Shown one piece after another: positions 43,236 to 51,805 of a stretch of DNA of 64,000 nt. A program made the translations under genes and the position numbers. Origin of the DNA: Chloroflexota bacterium (lineage in GTDB: Bacteria; Chloroflexota; Anaerolineae; Anaerolineales; Villigracilaceae); NCBI GenBank assembly GCA_026390015.1, contig JAPLGS010000156.1:48214-112213 (forward strand), written 5' to 3'. The notes beneath the pieces are model-generated. The model saw only the letters and a program-made list of their open reading frames with translations, did no database searches and was not told the DNA's origin. The first letter of the stretch is position 1. Each line of letters begins with the position of its first letter.

Positions 43236-44219
43236 TTATTTCATAGTCTTAATCAACCAATATATTCCTGCAGAAAATAGTGCACTAACCGGGATCGTCA
43301 CGAGCCAGGCTGTCAGAATATCACCTGCAACGCTCCAGCGGACTTTACCCAAGCGTTCAGATGAACCGACACCGATGATCGCAGAACTAACTACCTGGGT
43401 GGTGCTGACAGGAAGTCCGATAAATGACGCTGTCAAAATAACAACTGCCGAAGTCATCTGTGTGGCAAAACTATGCACAGGACGGATCTTATAAAATTTG
43501 CCACCAAGTGTGCGGATCAATCTCCAGCCGCCGAGCGCCGTGCCCAAAGCCATGGTCGAAGCGCTGGCGAGAATCACCCAGAAAGGGATCGTGAAATTGG
43601 TCAACTGCCCGCTGATGATCAGACTCAAAGTAATGATGCCCATTGTCTTTTGCGCATCGTTCGTGCCATGACTGAAAGCCAATCCCACAGCCGTAAAGAA
43701 TTGCCCGTTCTTGAAAAGATCATTAACGCGCGGCGTTGCATTTCGCGCCAGGAAAAATATGACCCGCATAACAATAAATCCCACAACAAATCCAATGACA
43801 GGCGAAGCGAATAAAGCGATCAACACTCTACCCAGACCTTGAAATTTGATGGCGCCCAGTCCCACCGAAACGAAGACCGCGCCCATCAGCCCGCCGATCA
43901 ACGCGTGTGAAGAACTGCTGGGAATTCCAAAAAACCAGGTAATCAAATTCCATATAACGGCGCCCATCAAACAGGCGATCAGCGCATCAAGCGTCAGGAT
44001 CCGCGAGTCGACGATATCACTTCCAATAGTTTTGGCTACTGTCACACCAAATAAAAAGGGACCAAAAAATTCAGCGATGGCTGTCAATCCAAGTGCGGTT
44101 TGTGGACGAAATGCCCGCGATGAGATCATGGTTGCAACGATATTGCTCGAGTCGCGCATCCCATTAAGGAATTCAAAGATCAGCGCCAGAATAATAACAA
44201 ATATGAGTTGGCTGGACAT
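43236..44219 (-). CDS. pit: inorganic phosphate transporter, PiT family
   Basis: A 327-residue membrane transporter with about ten spans that brings in phosphate, often as a metal complex with protons or sodium. Family repeats are present: FEFLNGMRDSSNIVATMI near the N-terminus, IPSSSSHALIGGLMG, SHGTNDAQKTMG and GLPVSTTQVVSSAIIGVG. I chose ATG 44219 with AAGG six bases upstream over a GTG six bases earlier. The DUF47 partner gene lies directly upstream. Confidence 0.92.
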   Translation of the reverse strand: MSSQLIFVIILALIFEFLNGMRDSSNIVATMISSRAFRPQTALGLTAIAEFFGPFLFGVTVAKTIGSDIVDSRILTLDALIACLMGAVIWNLITWFFGIPSSSSHALIGGLMGAVFVSVGLGAIKFQGLGRVLIALFASPVIGFVVGFIVMRVIFFLARNATPRVNDLFKNGQFFTAVGLAFSHGTNDAQKTMGIITLSLIISGQLTNFTIPFWVILASASTMALGTALGGWRLIRTLGGKFYKIRPVHSFATQMTSAVVILTASFIGLPVSTTQVVSSAIIGVGSSERLGKVRWSVAGDILTAWLVTIPVSALFSAGIYWLIKTMK

Positions 44220-44229
44220 TAACACCTTG

Positions 44230-44850
44230 TTAAGTTTTCTTTACAACGATATCAGCTATGGTGTTCGCGGCTTCATCCCCGCGATCTGCCGCGTTGGATA
44301 GATGACGATAGACCTCGCGCATTTTCAACATTTCGACTACATGATGAATATCTTCGGGGCCGCTGAACAGATCCGCGACCGCTTCGCGATAAACTGCTTC
44401 CACGCGATTCTCAAGAGCTTTTGCGCGCTGTGCATGATCAGTGGCGACGTTTGGATGAGTGGGAAGGCGTTGAACCGCGTGCCAGATCTCATAGGCGGCA
44501 TCCTTCAGTAAATTCGCCATCCGCAACATATAAGGCGTCGATTTCACTTTAAGGATCACCATTTCCATGACGGTCGTATCCGCATAATCTACAATATCAT
44601 CGATCGAGCGGGATAAGGAAAATATATCCTCGCGGTCAAAAGGCGTGACAAATGTGTTATTCAATTCGTCGATCAAAATGCGGCGTACTTCATCTGCTTC
44701 TTTTTCCTTCATAGACAACTCTTCAGCAACTTCTGAATCAAGGGTTTCCAAATATTTAACCAATAACCTTAATGCTTCATAGGTAATGGAGGCCTGCTGT
44801 TCGATCAATTTTTGAAATACGTCTTCCTTGCGTTTAAAAAACCTTAACAT
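44230..44850 (-). CDS. DUF47 (PhoU-like) phosphate transport accessory protein
   Basis: A 206-residue, all-helical PhoU-like protein of the DUF47/TIGR00153 family that normally pairs with PiT transporters and adjusts their activity. Diagnostic parts are the KEADEVRRILIDELNNTFVTPFDREDIF region (seen as ELNNTFVTPFDREDIFSLS) and IDDIVDYAD. It lies 10 bases upstream of pit, in the same transcript. Confidence 0.92.
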   Translation of the reverse strand: MLRFFKRKEDVFQKLIEQQASITYEALRLLVKYLETLDSEVAEELSMKEKEADEVRRILIDELNNTFVTPFDREDIFSLSRSIDDIVDYADTTVMEMVILKVKSTPYMLRMANLLKDAAYEIWHAVQRLPTHPNVATDHAQRAKALENRVEAVYREAVADLFSGPEDIHHVVEMLKMREVYRHLSNAADRGDEAANTIADIVVKKT

Positions 44851-44932
44851 AAATTCTCCAATTTTAGATCATCGGAAATCTCTCCACTTTCGGCGGAGGC
44901 ATTTTTCACAGGAATTCCGGAGTTTATTTTGA

Positions 44933-46369
44933 CTACTCCATGGGTTTCAGATCACCTGAAACCAAACCCGGAAATTCTGCGCGGAGTTTTTCTTCCATTT
45001 CAGGCGCGACCAGTGATGTTGTATTATTGCCCATGATCTCTTTGGCTTTCTTCATGGCGCGCGCTTGAATATCCAATGAGCCTTTCTTTACCCAGGCAGT
45101 GCGCGCATCACGATCTGCCAGCTTGGTCATCACAGCTTCGGTCTTCATGCGGCTGATGGTGTGCTTGGCGACAATGAACGATCCGCCCGGGCCGATTTCC
45201 TTGATCAAGTTCATAGCCAGATCATCTTCGCTGAATGACACTCCGCGTTGGACGCGTTTCATCATCTGCGCCACTTCGTCGTCGATCACGGCTTTGGCGA
45301 AGTCAAAAGTTTTTAGGGCGTCGATCAAACCGCCAATGTTGAACATGTCCATTCCGCTGACCAGGCCGCCCATCGCGGACATGCCTGTTTCATATCCCGC
45401 CTGCGCATCATTAACTTTGGAATTGGTTAACCCAATATATCCGCCGCACGGCACATTATAAAAATGCGCGATCTGCGCGAATGCCATGTGCAGCATACCG
45501 CACTCAATTCCACCGGAGGTATAAGCGCCAGTCCGCATATCAGCGACTGTGGCGAGCGTGGCGTAGATCGTTGGCGTGCCTTCCTTCACCATTTGCATCA
45601 AAACAGCCGTGGCAAGAAATTCGGCATTGCCCTGCGCAAGCGTCCCCGCCATAGACATGGGCGAAGTCAACCCGGCGTTCGGCACAATGGTCGGGTAGAC
45701 AGGCAAGCCCTCGCCGGCAAAATAGATCACATTTTCAGTTGAAAGTTTATCCATCGAGAGCGGTGAAACCGTAGGGCAATAATGATGCGTCAGAAATGGA
45801 TGTTCCTTGTACGCCGCTTCTCCGCCCGCCACCATATATGCCATTTTCATAACACTCAATGTATCTTTGTGATCGGTGGTGGTGACTCTGATCGGTTTGC
45901 GACAATACTTGAGAGTCGGATACAGCCTCGAGATCGTGAATTGATCTGCGGGAGCATCATCAGCCAAAGTGGAAATGGAAAAGACATCGTAGCCGGGTAG
46001 TTCATTGATCAGATGCGCGATTTGCGCGATATCACCAGATTCGGCGCGTCGCTCCACGCCTGTCACAGGGTCAATAATATCTGGAGCAGAGCTGGCCGTT
46101 ACAATGACCGGGCTATCGCGCGGGATCGTTTTATCAAATTTCGGGTCGCGCGCGTAAAAGGTGAATGACGGCGGAATCATCTTGCGGTATTTTTCCACCA
46201 CCGCGCGCGGAAATTTAACACGTTCGCCATCCACGCTACAACCGTGTTGTTTAAATATTTCACGCGCCGCTTCGTAGCGGACTCTTAAACCTACTTCTTC
46301 AAGGATCTCAAGCGCAGCGTCATGAATTCGTTGGACCTGTTCTTGCGTAAGAAGTTCTGCAAATGCCAT
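44933..46369 (-). CDS. trimethylamine methyltransferase (MttB) family protein, non-pyrrolysine
   Basis: A 478-residue MttB-superfamily protein. Archetypal MttB moves a methyl group from trimethylamine to a corrinoid protein using pyrrolysine at an in-frame UAG. This one has no UAG, as in the MtgB (glycine betaine) and related members that act on quaternary amines. Family segments are TQEQVQRIHDAALEILEEVG at the start and GTPTIYATLATVADMRTG and GSFIVAKHTISRM later. I chose ATG 46369, nine bases after AAAGG, over an ATG directly touching it. No corrinoid-protein gene is nearby. It belongs to the DeoR-led minus-strand unit. Substrate inferred to be a methylated amine. Confidence 0.88.
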   Translation of the reverse strand: MAFAELLTQEQVQRIHDAALEILEEVGLRVRYEAAREIFKQHGCSVDGERVKFPRAVVEKYRKMIPPSFTFYARDPKFDKTIPRDSPVIVTASSAPDIIDPVTGVERRAESGDIAQIAHLINELPGYDVFSISTLADDAPADQFTISRLYPTLKYCRKPIRVTTTDHKDTLSVMKMAYMVAGGEAAYKEHPFLTHHYCPTVSPLSMDKLSTENVIYFAGEGLPVYPTIVPNAGLTSPMSMAGTLAQGNAEFLATAVLMQMVKEGTPTIYATLATVADMRTGAYTSGGIECGMLHMAFAQIAHFYNVPCGGYIGLTNSKVNDAQAGYETGMSAMGGLVSGMDMFNIGGLIDALKTFDFAKAVIDDEVAQMMKRVQRGVSFSEDDLAMNLIKEIGPGGSFIVAKHTISRMKTEAVMTKLADRDARTAWVKKGSLDIQARAMKKAKEIMGNNTTSLVAPEMEEKLRAEFPGLVSGDLKPME

Positions 46370-46396
46370 GGGACACATCCTTTTATTTATAAAATA

Positions 46397-47479
46397 TTAT
46401 CCAACCAGCGATTTCTTGATCTTTCTTTTTTGTTGAGACTTCTGTTTTGACATCAATCTTTCTGCAAACTTTTTACTTTCCAACACCAGCGGATTTTGCT
46501 GGGCCTGCGATAATAATTTATCAATTTCGTAAAAACGATTATCACGATAAACCATGCGCTCAACACGCAAAGTATTCGCCAGTGCCTTGATCTCTTTAAC
46601 CGGGAACATCTTCAAGCCTGAGCGTGTGACTTTTAGCGACGCGGCGGCGATCGCAAAACGAATGGATTCTTCGAGACTCCATCCTTTTAGATACGCATAA
46701 ATATAGCCTGAAGAAAATGTCGCGCCTGCGCCGGAACCATCGACAGCCTTGACCTTCGGCGCGTACACCCGCACAATCTCATCATCCTGAACGACCATAC
46801 AGCCCTGACTCGCCATGGTGATAATCGCGGTCTTAATCCCAGCCTTAAGCAATTTCTTCGCGACATTAAGCATGGCGCCTTTTTTTCCGATCTGCGCGGC
46901 ATCTGTAACCGCCTGACAGATCGTGGCGCGGCTTGCGTATTTCTCCAGGATCTGAAGGTCCTCATGCCCATGTTCAAGATTTAAGAACACTGGAACATTG
47001 CGCCGCCTGGCTTCATTCATCGCGCGAACGATATGATCTCCGTCGTACCAATCCACATACATCAACTTCGCGCCGCTCAACATGGATAAATCCGCTGTAT
47101 CGAGTGTCTCTAAAATTTGAGGAGAGCGCTGCCAGAAATAAGTCCGCGCACCTGTTTTATCAGAGACATTCACCTCGAGCGGTGTTTTGTATTTCTTTGT
47201 AAAACGCACATTGCCTTGCACACCCATTTCTTCAAGAGTATTTGCGACGTAATGCCCAAGCATGTCATCGCCGACAGCTGTGCCGATCATGCCGGTGGAT
47301 ATATTCCACTGGCGCAGGTTACACGCAATGATGGCGGCGTCATCGTAAATATATTCGCTGACCTGATGAACGATCGCGCCTGTATTATGGCTGGGAAGTT
47401 TATCCAACGCCATAATATAGACAGGGGTTAACATGCCGAAGCCAACGTAAGCGGGAGGTGTTGTTTTCGCTTTAGTCAT
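46397..47479 (-). CDS. PfkB/ribokinase-like protein lacking the catalytic Asp
   Basis: A 360-residue ribokinase-fold protein. The C-terminal signature, usually DTxGAGD, reads DGSGAGATFSSGYIYAYLKG: the anion-hole GAG is kept but the catalytic base Asp is Ala253. The N-terminal PfkB region is also divergent. It may have lost kinase activity, bind a sugar phosphate as a sensor, or use another base. The last 35 residues are a basic tail (KSQQKRKIKKSL). It lies between the MttB gene and the first dehydrogenase gene, all on one strand. A kinase fold beside a DeoR gene is common in sugar operons. Confidence 0.8.
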   Translation of the reverse strand: MTKAKTTPPAYVGFGMLTPVYIMALDKLPSHNTGAIVHQVSEYIYDDAAIIACNLRQWNISTGMIGTAVGDDMLGHYVANTLEEMGVQGNVRFTKKYKTPLEVNVSDKTGARTYFWQRSPQILETLDTADLSMLSGAKLMYVDWYDGDHIVRAMNEARRRNVPVFLNLEHGHEDLQILEKYASRATICQAVTDAAQIGKKGAMLNVAKKLLKAGIKTAIITMASQGCMVVQDDEIVRVYAPKVKAVDGSGAGATFSSGYIYAYLKGWSLEESIRFAIAAASLKVTRSGLKMFPVKEIKALANTLRVERMVYRDNRFYEIDKLLSQAQQNPLVLESKKFAERLMSKQKSQQKRKIKKSLVG

Positions 47480-47517
47480 AATAAACTCACCCCAACCCTA
47501 TCCCAGGATGAGGGAAA

Positions 47518-49947
47518 TTACGCACGTGCCCTCTCGCCTTTGGGGTCAAATAACACAGACGCAGTCACTTCCGCTTCGCGCCGCCCCTCTATCAGGTCAA
47601 TGCTGAATCGATTTCCTTTTTTGGCTAATTCAGTTGGCAGATACGCATACAGAATATTCTTCCTGATCGTGAATCCATATCCGCCGCTGCGGACGCGGGT
47701 CAACACTTTGCCTTCTTGATAGACCGCTTCTCCGCCGTAAATTTGAGTGAACTCATCGCCATCGACAAGAATGAATGTGCAGAGTTTTCGTTGAACACCT
47801 TCCGCTTTTTGTTTGACCAACGCAGCGCGTCCGATAAAATCACCTTTATCGAGATGGACGCAGAAACCGAGGCCGCTTTCGTAGGGAGTTTCTGACGGAG
47901 TGAGGTCGGCAGTGAAATAGCGGAATCCTTTTTCAAGGCGCAGCGAATCTAAAACTTTGTAACCGCCGACTTCGATACCGAATTCCTTGCCTGATTCAAT
48001 CAATTTATCCCATAACATGGTGGCGCGTTCGTTGGGAACGTAAAGCTCCCAGCCAAGTTCGCCCGCGTAGCTGACGCGCTGAGCGTACACTTTCGCGCCG
48101 TTGATATGGATCAATTTGGTTTGCAAGTATGGATGCGCCGCATTGGACACATCATCGCTGGATATTTTTTCCAAAACCTTGCGGGCATTCGGTCCCCACA
48201 AAGCGAGACAGGCATACTCCTGCGTGATATCACGAATAGACACTTCGCCGTCTTTTTCATCCACGTGCATTTGAAGGCGCGCGAGATCATTGGCGATAAA
48301 GCCAGAACCCGTGATGACCCAGAAATAATCCTCGCCCAAACGGGTGACGGTTAAATCAGATTCGATGCCGCCGCGTGAATTCAGGAATTGTGTATAGACC
48401 GCGCTGCCAACTGGTTTATTGATATCGCTATCGGTCAGTCGTTGCAGCAGAGGCAATGCGCCTTTTCCCTTAACTTCGATCTTTCCAAAAGAAGTCAGAT
48501 CAAAAAGCGCGACTCTTTCACGAGTGGCTTTATGCTCTGCGCCCATGCGCTCAAAGAACGGAGGCTTGCTCCATCCCCATTGACGTTGATCTTCACCCAT
48601 GCGCCGCGAAGGTTTTCCTGGTTGGAAATAATTGACACGCTCCCAGCCAAATTTTTCACCGAAGACCGCGCCATGTTCCAGCAAACGATAATGAACCGGG
48701 CTGACTCGATGAGGCCGCGCATTTTCATGTTCATCATGCGGAAAGCGCAAACGATAATAATATTTCACGCTTTCTTTCGTGCGCTCCGCCGCGTAGACAA
48801 GGTCGGAATAATAATTTCCAAAACGTGTGGCGCGATAGGCGTAGACATCCATCGGCGGCTCACCGTCGATGATCCACTCGGCGAGCAGCTTGCCCATGCC
48901 GCCCGCGCCGCCATATCCATTCAACGACATGCCTGCCGCCATCCAGAATCCGCGCACACCTGCCATCGGTCCAAGCATGGGCTGGCAGTCAGGCGTGTAC
49001 GCGCCCGGGTGACAAACGAGCGTGATGATTCCTGCCTTGTCCAAGAACGGCAGGCGTTTGATCGCTCCTTCAAGCAGCATTTCAAATTGATCAAAATTAG
49101 AAGGCAGCGTTGAGCCGCCATGTTCCCACAGCACGCCATCGATCCAGCGCGCGATCGGGGTCGGTTCATAACCGCCGATCACAAGTCCGCCCTGCTCCTG
49201 GCGCATGTAAACCAAATTGTCAGGATCGCGCAAACATGGTGTTTCCTGTGTGAACTCGTGACCAGGCACAGCTTTCAAAGCAATGTGTTGATGATCTACG
49301 GGTGTCGTCGGGATGTTGATTCCCACCATCGCGGCGATACGCGGCGCCCACAACCCAGCTGCGTTGATGACAATCTCGCATCGGATCGCGCCTTTATCTG
49401 TTAATACGCGCTGAACTTCTCCCATGGCTGAAAGTTCGATGCCCGTCACGCGCGTGTTGGTATAGATCTCCACGCCGAGTTCTTTTGCAAAACGCGCCAT
49501 GGATGTTGTTGTTGTATACGGGTCAAGTTGTCCGTCACGCGGAAGATAAATGCCGCCATATAGATCTTTTTGAGAAATCTGCGGCATGACCTTGAGCGCT
49601 TCATTTGGTGAGATCACATCCACTTCGAGCCCCAAAGCTTTTGCGCGGCTGACGCTTCGCTCCAACTCCTTGAGCTGCTCCTTGCTCGAAGCGACTCTCA
49701 AACTGCCGACATGATCAAACAAACCGAGCTCCGAATACAACTCAATGCTGTACATGCGGAATTTCAACATGGCTTGCGACGTGGCGAACTGAGTCACAAG
49801 TCCCGCCGCGTGTGATGACTCTCCGCTGGCGATTTCACCCTTTTCCAAAATCACAACATCCTTGCGGCCAAGCTTCGCAAGATGATATGCGATATTGGCT
49901 CCAAAAATCCCGCCGCCTATGATGACAATTTGTGCTTGATCTTTCAT
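47518..49947 (-). CDS. dimethylglycine/sarcosine dehydrogenase-like flavoprotein (DAO + GCV_T)
   Basis: An 809-residue two-part enzyme. The N-terminal FAD domain (about 1-370) has the Rossmann motif IIGGGIFGANIAYHL and GESSHAAGL, where His46 sits where dimethylglycine dehydrogenases bind FAD covalently. The C-terminal glycine-cleavage-T-like domains (about 430-809) bind tetrahydrofolate: VALFDLTSFGKIEVKG, GELGWELYVPNE, DSLRLEKGFRYFTADLTP and GYGFTIRKNI. The family removes N-methyl groups oxidatively and passes the carbon to THF. It follows the DeoR gene by 20 bases. A similar but divergent copy starts at 51806. Substrate unknown. Confidence 0.88.
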   Translation of the reverse strand: MKDQAQIVIIGGGIFGANIAYHLAKLGRKDVVILEKGEIASGESSHAAGLVTQFATSQAMLKFRMYSIELYSELGLFDHVGSLRVASSKEQLKELERSVSRAKALGLEVDVISPNEALKVMPQISQKDLYGGIYLPRDGQLDPYTTTTSMARFAKELGVEIYTNTRVTGIELSAMGEVQRVLTDKGAIRCEIVINAAGLWAPRIAAMVGINIPTTPVDHQHIALKAVPGHEFTQETPCLRDPDNLVYMRQEQGGLVIGGYEPTPIARWIDGVLWEHGGSTLPSNFDQFEMLLEGAIKRLPFLDKAGIITLVCHPGAYTPDCQPMLGPMAGVRGFWMAAGMSLNGYGGAGGMGKLLAEWIIDGEPPMDVYAYRATRFGNYYSDLVYAAERTKESVKYYYRLRFPHDEHENARPHRVSPVHYRLLEHGAVFGEKFGWERVNYFQPGKPSRRMGEDQRQWGWSKPPFFERMGAEHKATRERVALFDLTSFGKIEVKGKGALPLLQRLTDSDINKPVGSAVYTQFLNSRGGIESDLTVTRLGEDYFWVITGSGFIANDLARLQMHVDEKDGEVSIRDITQEYACLALWGPNARKVLEKISSDDVSNAAHPYLQTKLIHINGAKVYAQRVSYAGELGWELYVPNERATMLWDKLIESGKEFGIEVGGYKVLDSLRLEKGFRYFTADLTPSETPYESGLGFCVHLDKGDFIGRAALVKQKAEGVQRKLCTFILVDGDEFTQIYGGEAVYQEGKVLTRVRSGGYGFTIRKNILYAYLPTELAKKGNRFSIDLIEGRREAEVTASVLFDPKGERARA

Positions 49948-49967
49948 TTTGATTCACCTTTTATATT

Positions 49968-50762
49968 TTAAATACTTATGTTCATATTATTTGCTATGAG
50001 TGTCTCAATGGATTTTTCTTTTAAGTTTTCGATTGCTTCCAGACTAAAACCTTCATCGGTAACGAACTTGTCGATCTCGTCAATATCCGCCACCGGGAAG
50101 TTGGATACCGCACCCCATTTGCTATGATCCGCCACAATGATTACCTGCCCTTTGGTACGATCGATCATGCGGCGCACCACTTCCGCCTCGGCATTGGTCG
50201 GCACGGTGCAGCCATGTTTTAATGAGATTCCGTCAACGCCAAGGATCACCTTGTTGGCAAAGACCAGATTCAAATTGTCCAGCGCGAAGCGGCCTGCCAA
50301 AGAGTTGGAGCGTGGCTGGAACTCGCCCCCGGTCAAATAGTAGTGAAAGCCGGGGTCGCCGATCTCCATCGCCGCATTAACATTATTCGTAAATATCGTA
50401 ATTCGAAAATCCCGTTTGATATGTTGAAGTACTTGTGTGGCGGTTGTTCCGCTATTGATAAAAACAATATCGCCTTCTTCGATAAGCGAAGCGGCGAGCT
50501 GGCCAATGAGTTTTTTTTCTTCAGGATAATGCTGCGCCCGTTGTTGATATTCCTGCTCAAAGATCACGCGCTGACTTAATATCGCCCCGCCGTGTGTACG
50601 TTCCAAAATCCCCTTCTGCTCCAACCACTCAAGGTCACGCCGCACTGTTGCTTCAGAAGTCTCCAACAAATTACACAGATCAACCGTGCGGGTGATTTGG
50701 TGAATTGCCAGATATTCCTGAATTCGCTCTCTTCGTTGTGCGGGTATAAGGGGTTTTCCCAT
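49968..50762 (-). CDS. DeoR/GlpR-family transcriptional regulator
   Basis: A 264-residue repressor-type protein. The N-terminal helix-turn-helix carries the family signature RRERIQEYL, then SEATVRRDLEWLEQKGILERTHGGAIL. The C-terminal sensor domain (about 75-240) is the sugar-phosphate isomerase-like DeoRC fold: GDIVFINSGTTATQVLQHI and TNNVNAAMEI. The ligand is typically a phosphorylated sugar or related metabolite. I chose ATG 50762, which lies seven bases after a perfect -10 box, so the message is leaderless. It is first in the minus-strand unit and opposite the CBS gene, the likely site of its control. Confidence 0.92.
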   Translation of the reverse strand: MGKPLIPAQRRERIQEYLAIHQITRTVDLCNLLETSEATVRRDLEWLEQKGILERTHGGAILSQRVIFEQEYQQRAQHYPEEKKLIGQLAASLIEEGDIVFINSGTTATQVLQHIKRDFRITIFTNNVNAAMEIGDPGFHYYLTGGEFQPRSNSLAGRFALDNLNLVFANKVILGVDGISLKHGCTVPTNAEAEVVRRMIDRTKGQVIIVADHSKWGAVSNFPVADIDEIDKFVTDEGFSLEAIENLKEKSIETLIANNMNISI

Positions 50763-50769
50763 TTGGAGG

Positions 50770-50821
50770 ATTATATAAGAATTTGAAGGAATTTGCAAGT
50801 TTTTGATTTTTTCATTATAAT
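50770..50821. promoter_or_regulatory. symmetric divergent promoters sharing one TTGCAA -35 box
   Basis: The palindromic hexamer TTGCAA (50793-50798) is a -35 box on both strands. Exactly 17 bases away on each side is a perfect TATAAT: on the minus strand at 50775-50770 for the DeoR operon and on the plus strand at 50816-50821 for the CBS operon. Two polymerases could not bind at once, so the promoters must compete. Confidence 0.75.
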
Positions 50822-50838
50822 CTGCTCAATTCTTTTCA

Positions 50839-50863
50839 CAAGAAAAACTAAAAGGTTTTCTTG
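50839..50863. promoter_or_regulatory. inverted repeat in the CBS operon leader
   Basis: CAAGAAAA pairs with TTTTCTTG around nine bases, about 10 bases into the plus-strand transcript. It could be an operator for the DeoR protein or an RNA hairpin. Confidence 0.4.
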
Positions 50864-50878
50864 ATAATAACGAACCTG

Positions 50879-50910
50879 CCCATTTCAGGCAAACCTGTAG
50901 GGATTTTTTT
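50879..50910 (+). terminator. leader terminator-like hairpin before the CBS gene
   Basis: CCC and CAGG pair with CCTG and GGG around a CAAA loop, directly followed by A and seven T. It lies 12 bases before the CBS gene start codon and after the promoter. CCTG at 50875-50878 can instead pair with the same CAGG, so the leader may switch between two folds. Confidence 0.5.
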
Positions 50911-50922
50911 ATTGGAGTCTCC

Positions 50923-51735
50923 ATGACCAAACTCGTCAAAGATCTGATGCACCCAGGCGTGATCACTTGCAAACCCAACGCCGCCTTGGGGCAAGTAGCC
51001 GTGCTGCTCAACCAGCACAAAGTACACGCGCTATTCGTCACCGACCGCGATGGACGCATCATGGGAGTCATTTCGGATTTCGATCTGCTGGCCGGCGAAT
51101 GGCTTTCATCGGATTCTGAAAGTTTGGCGGCCATGCGGAATTTAACAGCCGCAGATCTAATGACTCAGCCGGTTGATTCTGTCGAAGCAAACATTCCCCT
51201 CTCTGAAGCAGTAGACCAATTCATCGAAAAAAGGATCAGCCGTTTTCTGGTGACAGATAACGGAAAACCTGTCGGCATTATTTCGCTCTCTGATTTTGTC
51301 GCCAGCATTGCGAGTGAAATTAAAACAAAACGTGATACCGTCGGTGACGTGATGTCTGACGCCATTTTAGTTTGCCGCGGAAAAACCCCGGTCGCATCCG
51401 CCGCGCGCGCCATGACCTCCTCAGGCTGGCGTTCTGTTTTGGTGGTGGATGCAAAAGGGAAGATCCTGGGCGTGGTCAGCGGGCACGACCTGCTGCGCTT
51501 CGTCAATGAAGATGCGCGCAAGAAATTGATCGTGCGTGATGTAATGCACCCCGCGTTAACAATTGACATCAACGCCAGATTGCGTGCAGCAGCGGACCTG
51601 ATGATCCAGAATCATTATCACAGACTCGTGGTGATCGACAAAGAAGACCCGGATGCATTCCCGCTCGGCGTCATCTCTACTTTTGATATTGTCGCAGAAA
51701 TGGCGCGCCCTGATTCTGTTTGGCAGAAAAATTAA
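50923..51735 (+). CDS. four-CBS-domain protein
   Basis: A 270-residue cytoplasmic protein made of four CBS repeats: about 1-60 (VKDLMHPGVITC), 67-125 (AADLMTQPVDSV), 130-190 (VGDVMSDAILVC) and 197-265 (VRDVMHPALTID). CBS pairs usually bind adenosine-containing ligands such as AMP, ATP or SAM. There is no enzyme domain. As first gene of the plus-strand catabolic operon it may sense energy or methyl-donor state; this is inference. GGAG precedes the start. Confidence 0.88.
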   Translation: MTKLVKDLMHPGVITCKPNAALGQVAVLLNQHKVHALFVTDRDGRIMGVISDFDLLAGEWLSSDSESLAAMRNLTAADLMTQPVDSVEANIPLSEAVDQFIEKRISRFLVTDNGKPVGIISLSDFVASIASEIKTKRDTVGDVMSDAILVCRGKTPVASAARAMTSSGWRSVLVVDAKGKILGVVSGHDLLRFVNEDARKKLIVRDVMHPALTIDINARLRAAADLMIQNHYHRLVVIDKEDPDAFPLGVISTFDIVAEMARPDSVWQKN

Positions 51736-51805
51736 CTTTAACGATAGACCGTTTTCTGCTGGCAAGGTAAAAAAAACAGCATATAAATTTTCACAGGAGT
51801 AAAGC

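Noticed and set aside
44933..46369. Pyrrolysine-containing MttB
   Set aside because: The frame has no internal UAG and is full length, so it belongs to the non-pyrrolysine part of the family. No pyl genes are seen.
47480..47517. REP-like element between the PfkB-like and dehydrogenase genes (CTCACCCCAACCCTATCCC)
   Set aside because: It recalls a common intergenic repeat type, but the copy is too short and lacks a full second arm.
50879..50910. Glycine riboswitch before the CBS operon
   Set aside because: Only the TCAGGCAAA word matches; the other conserved aptamer segments are missing, so only a generic attenuator is reported.
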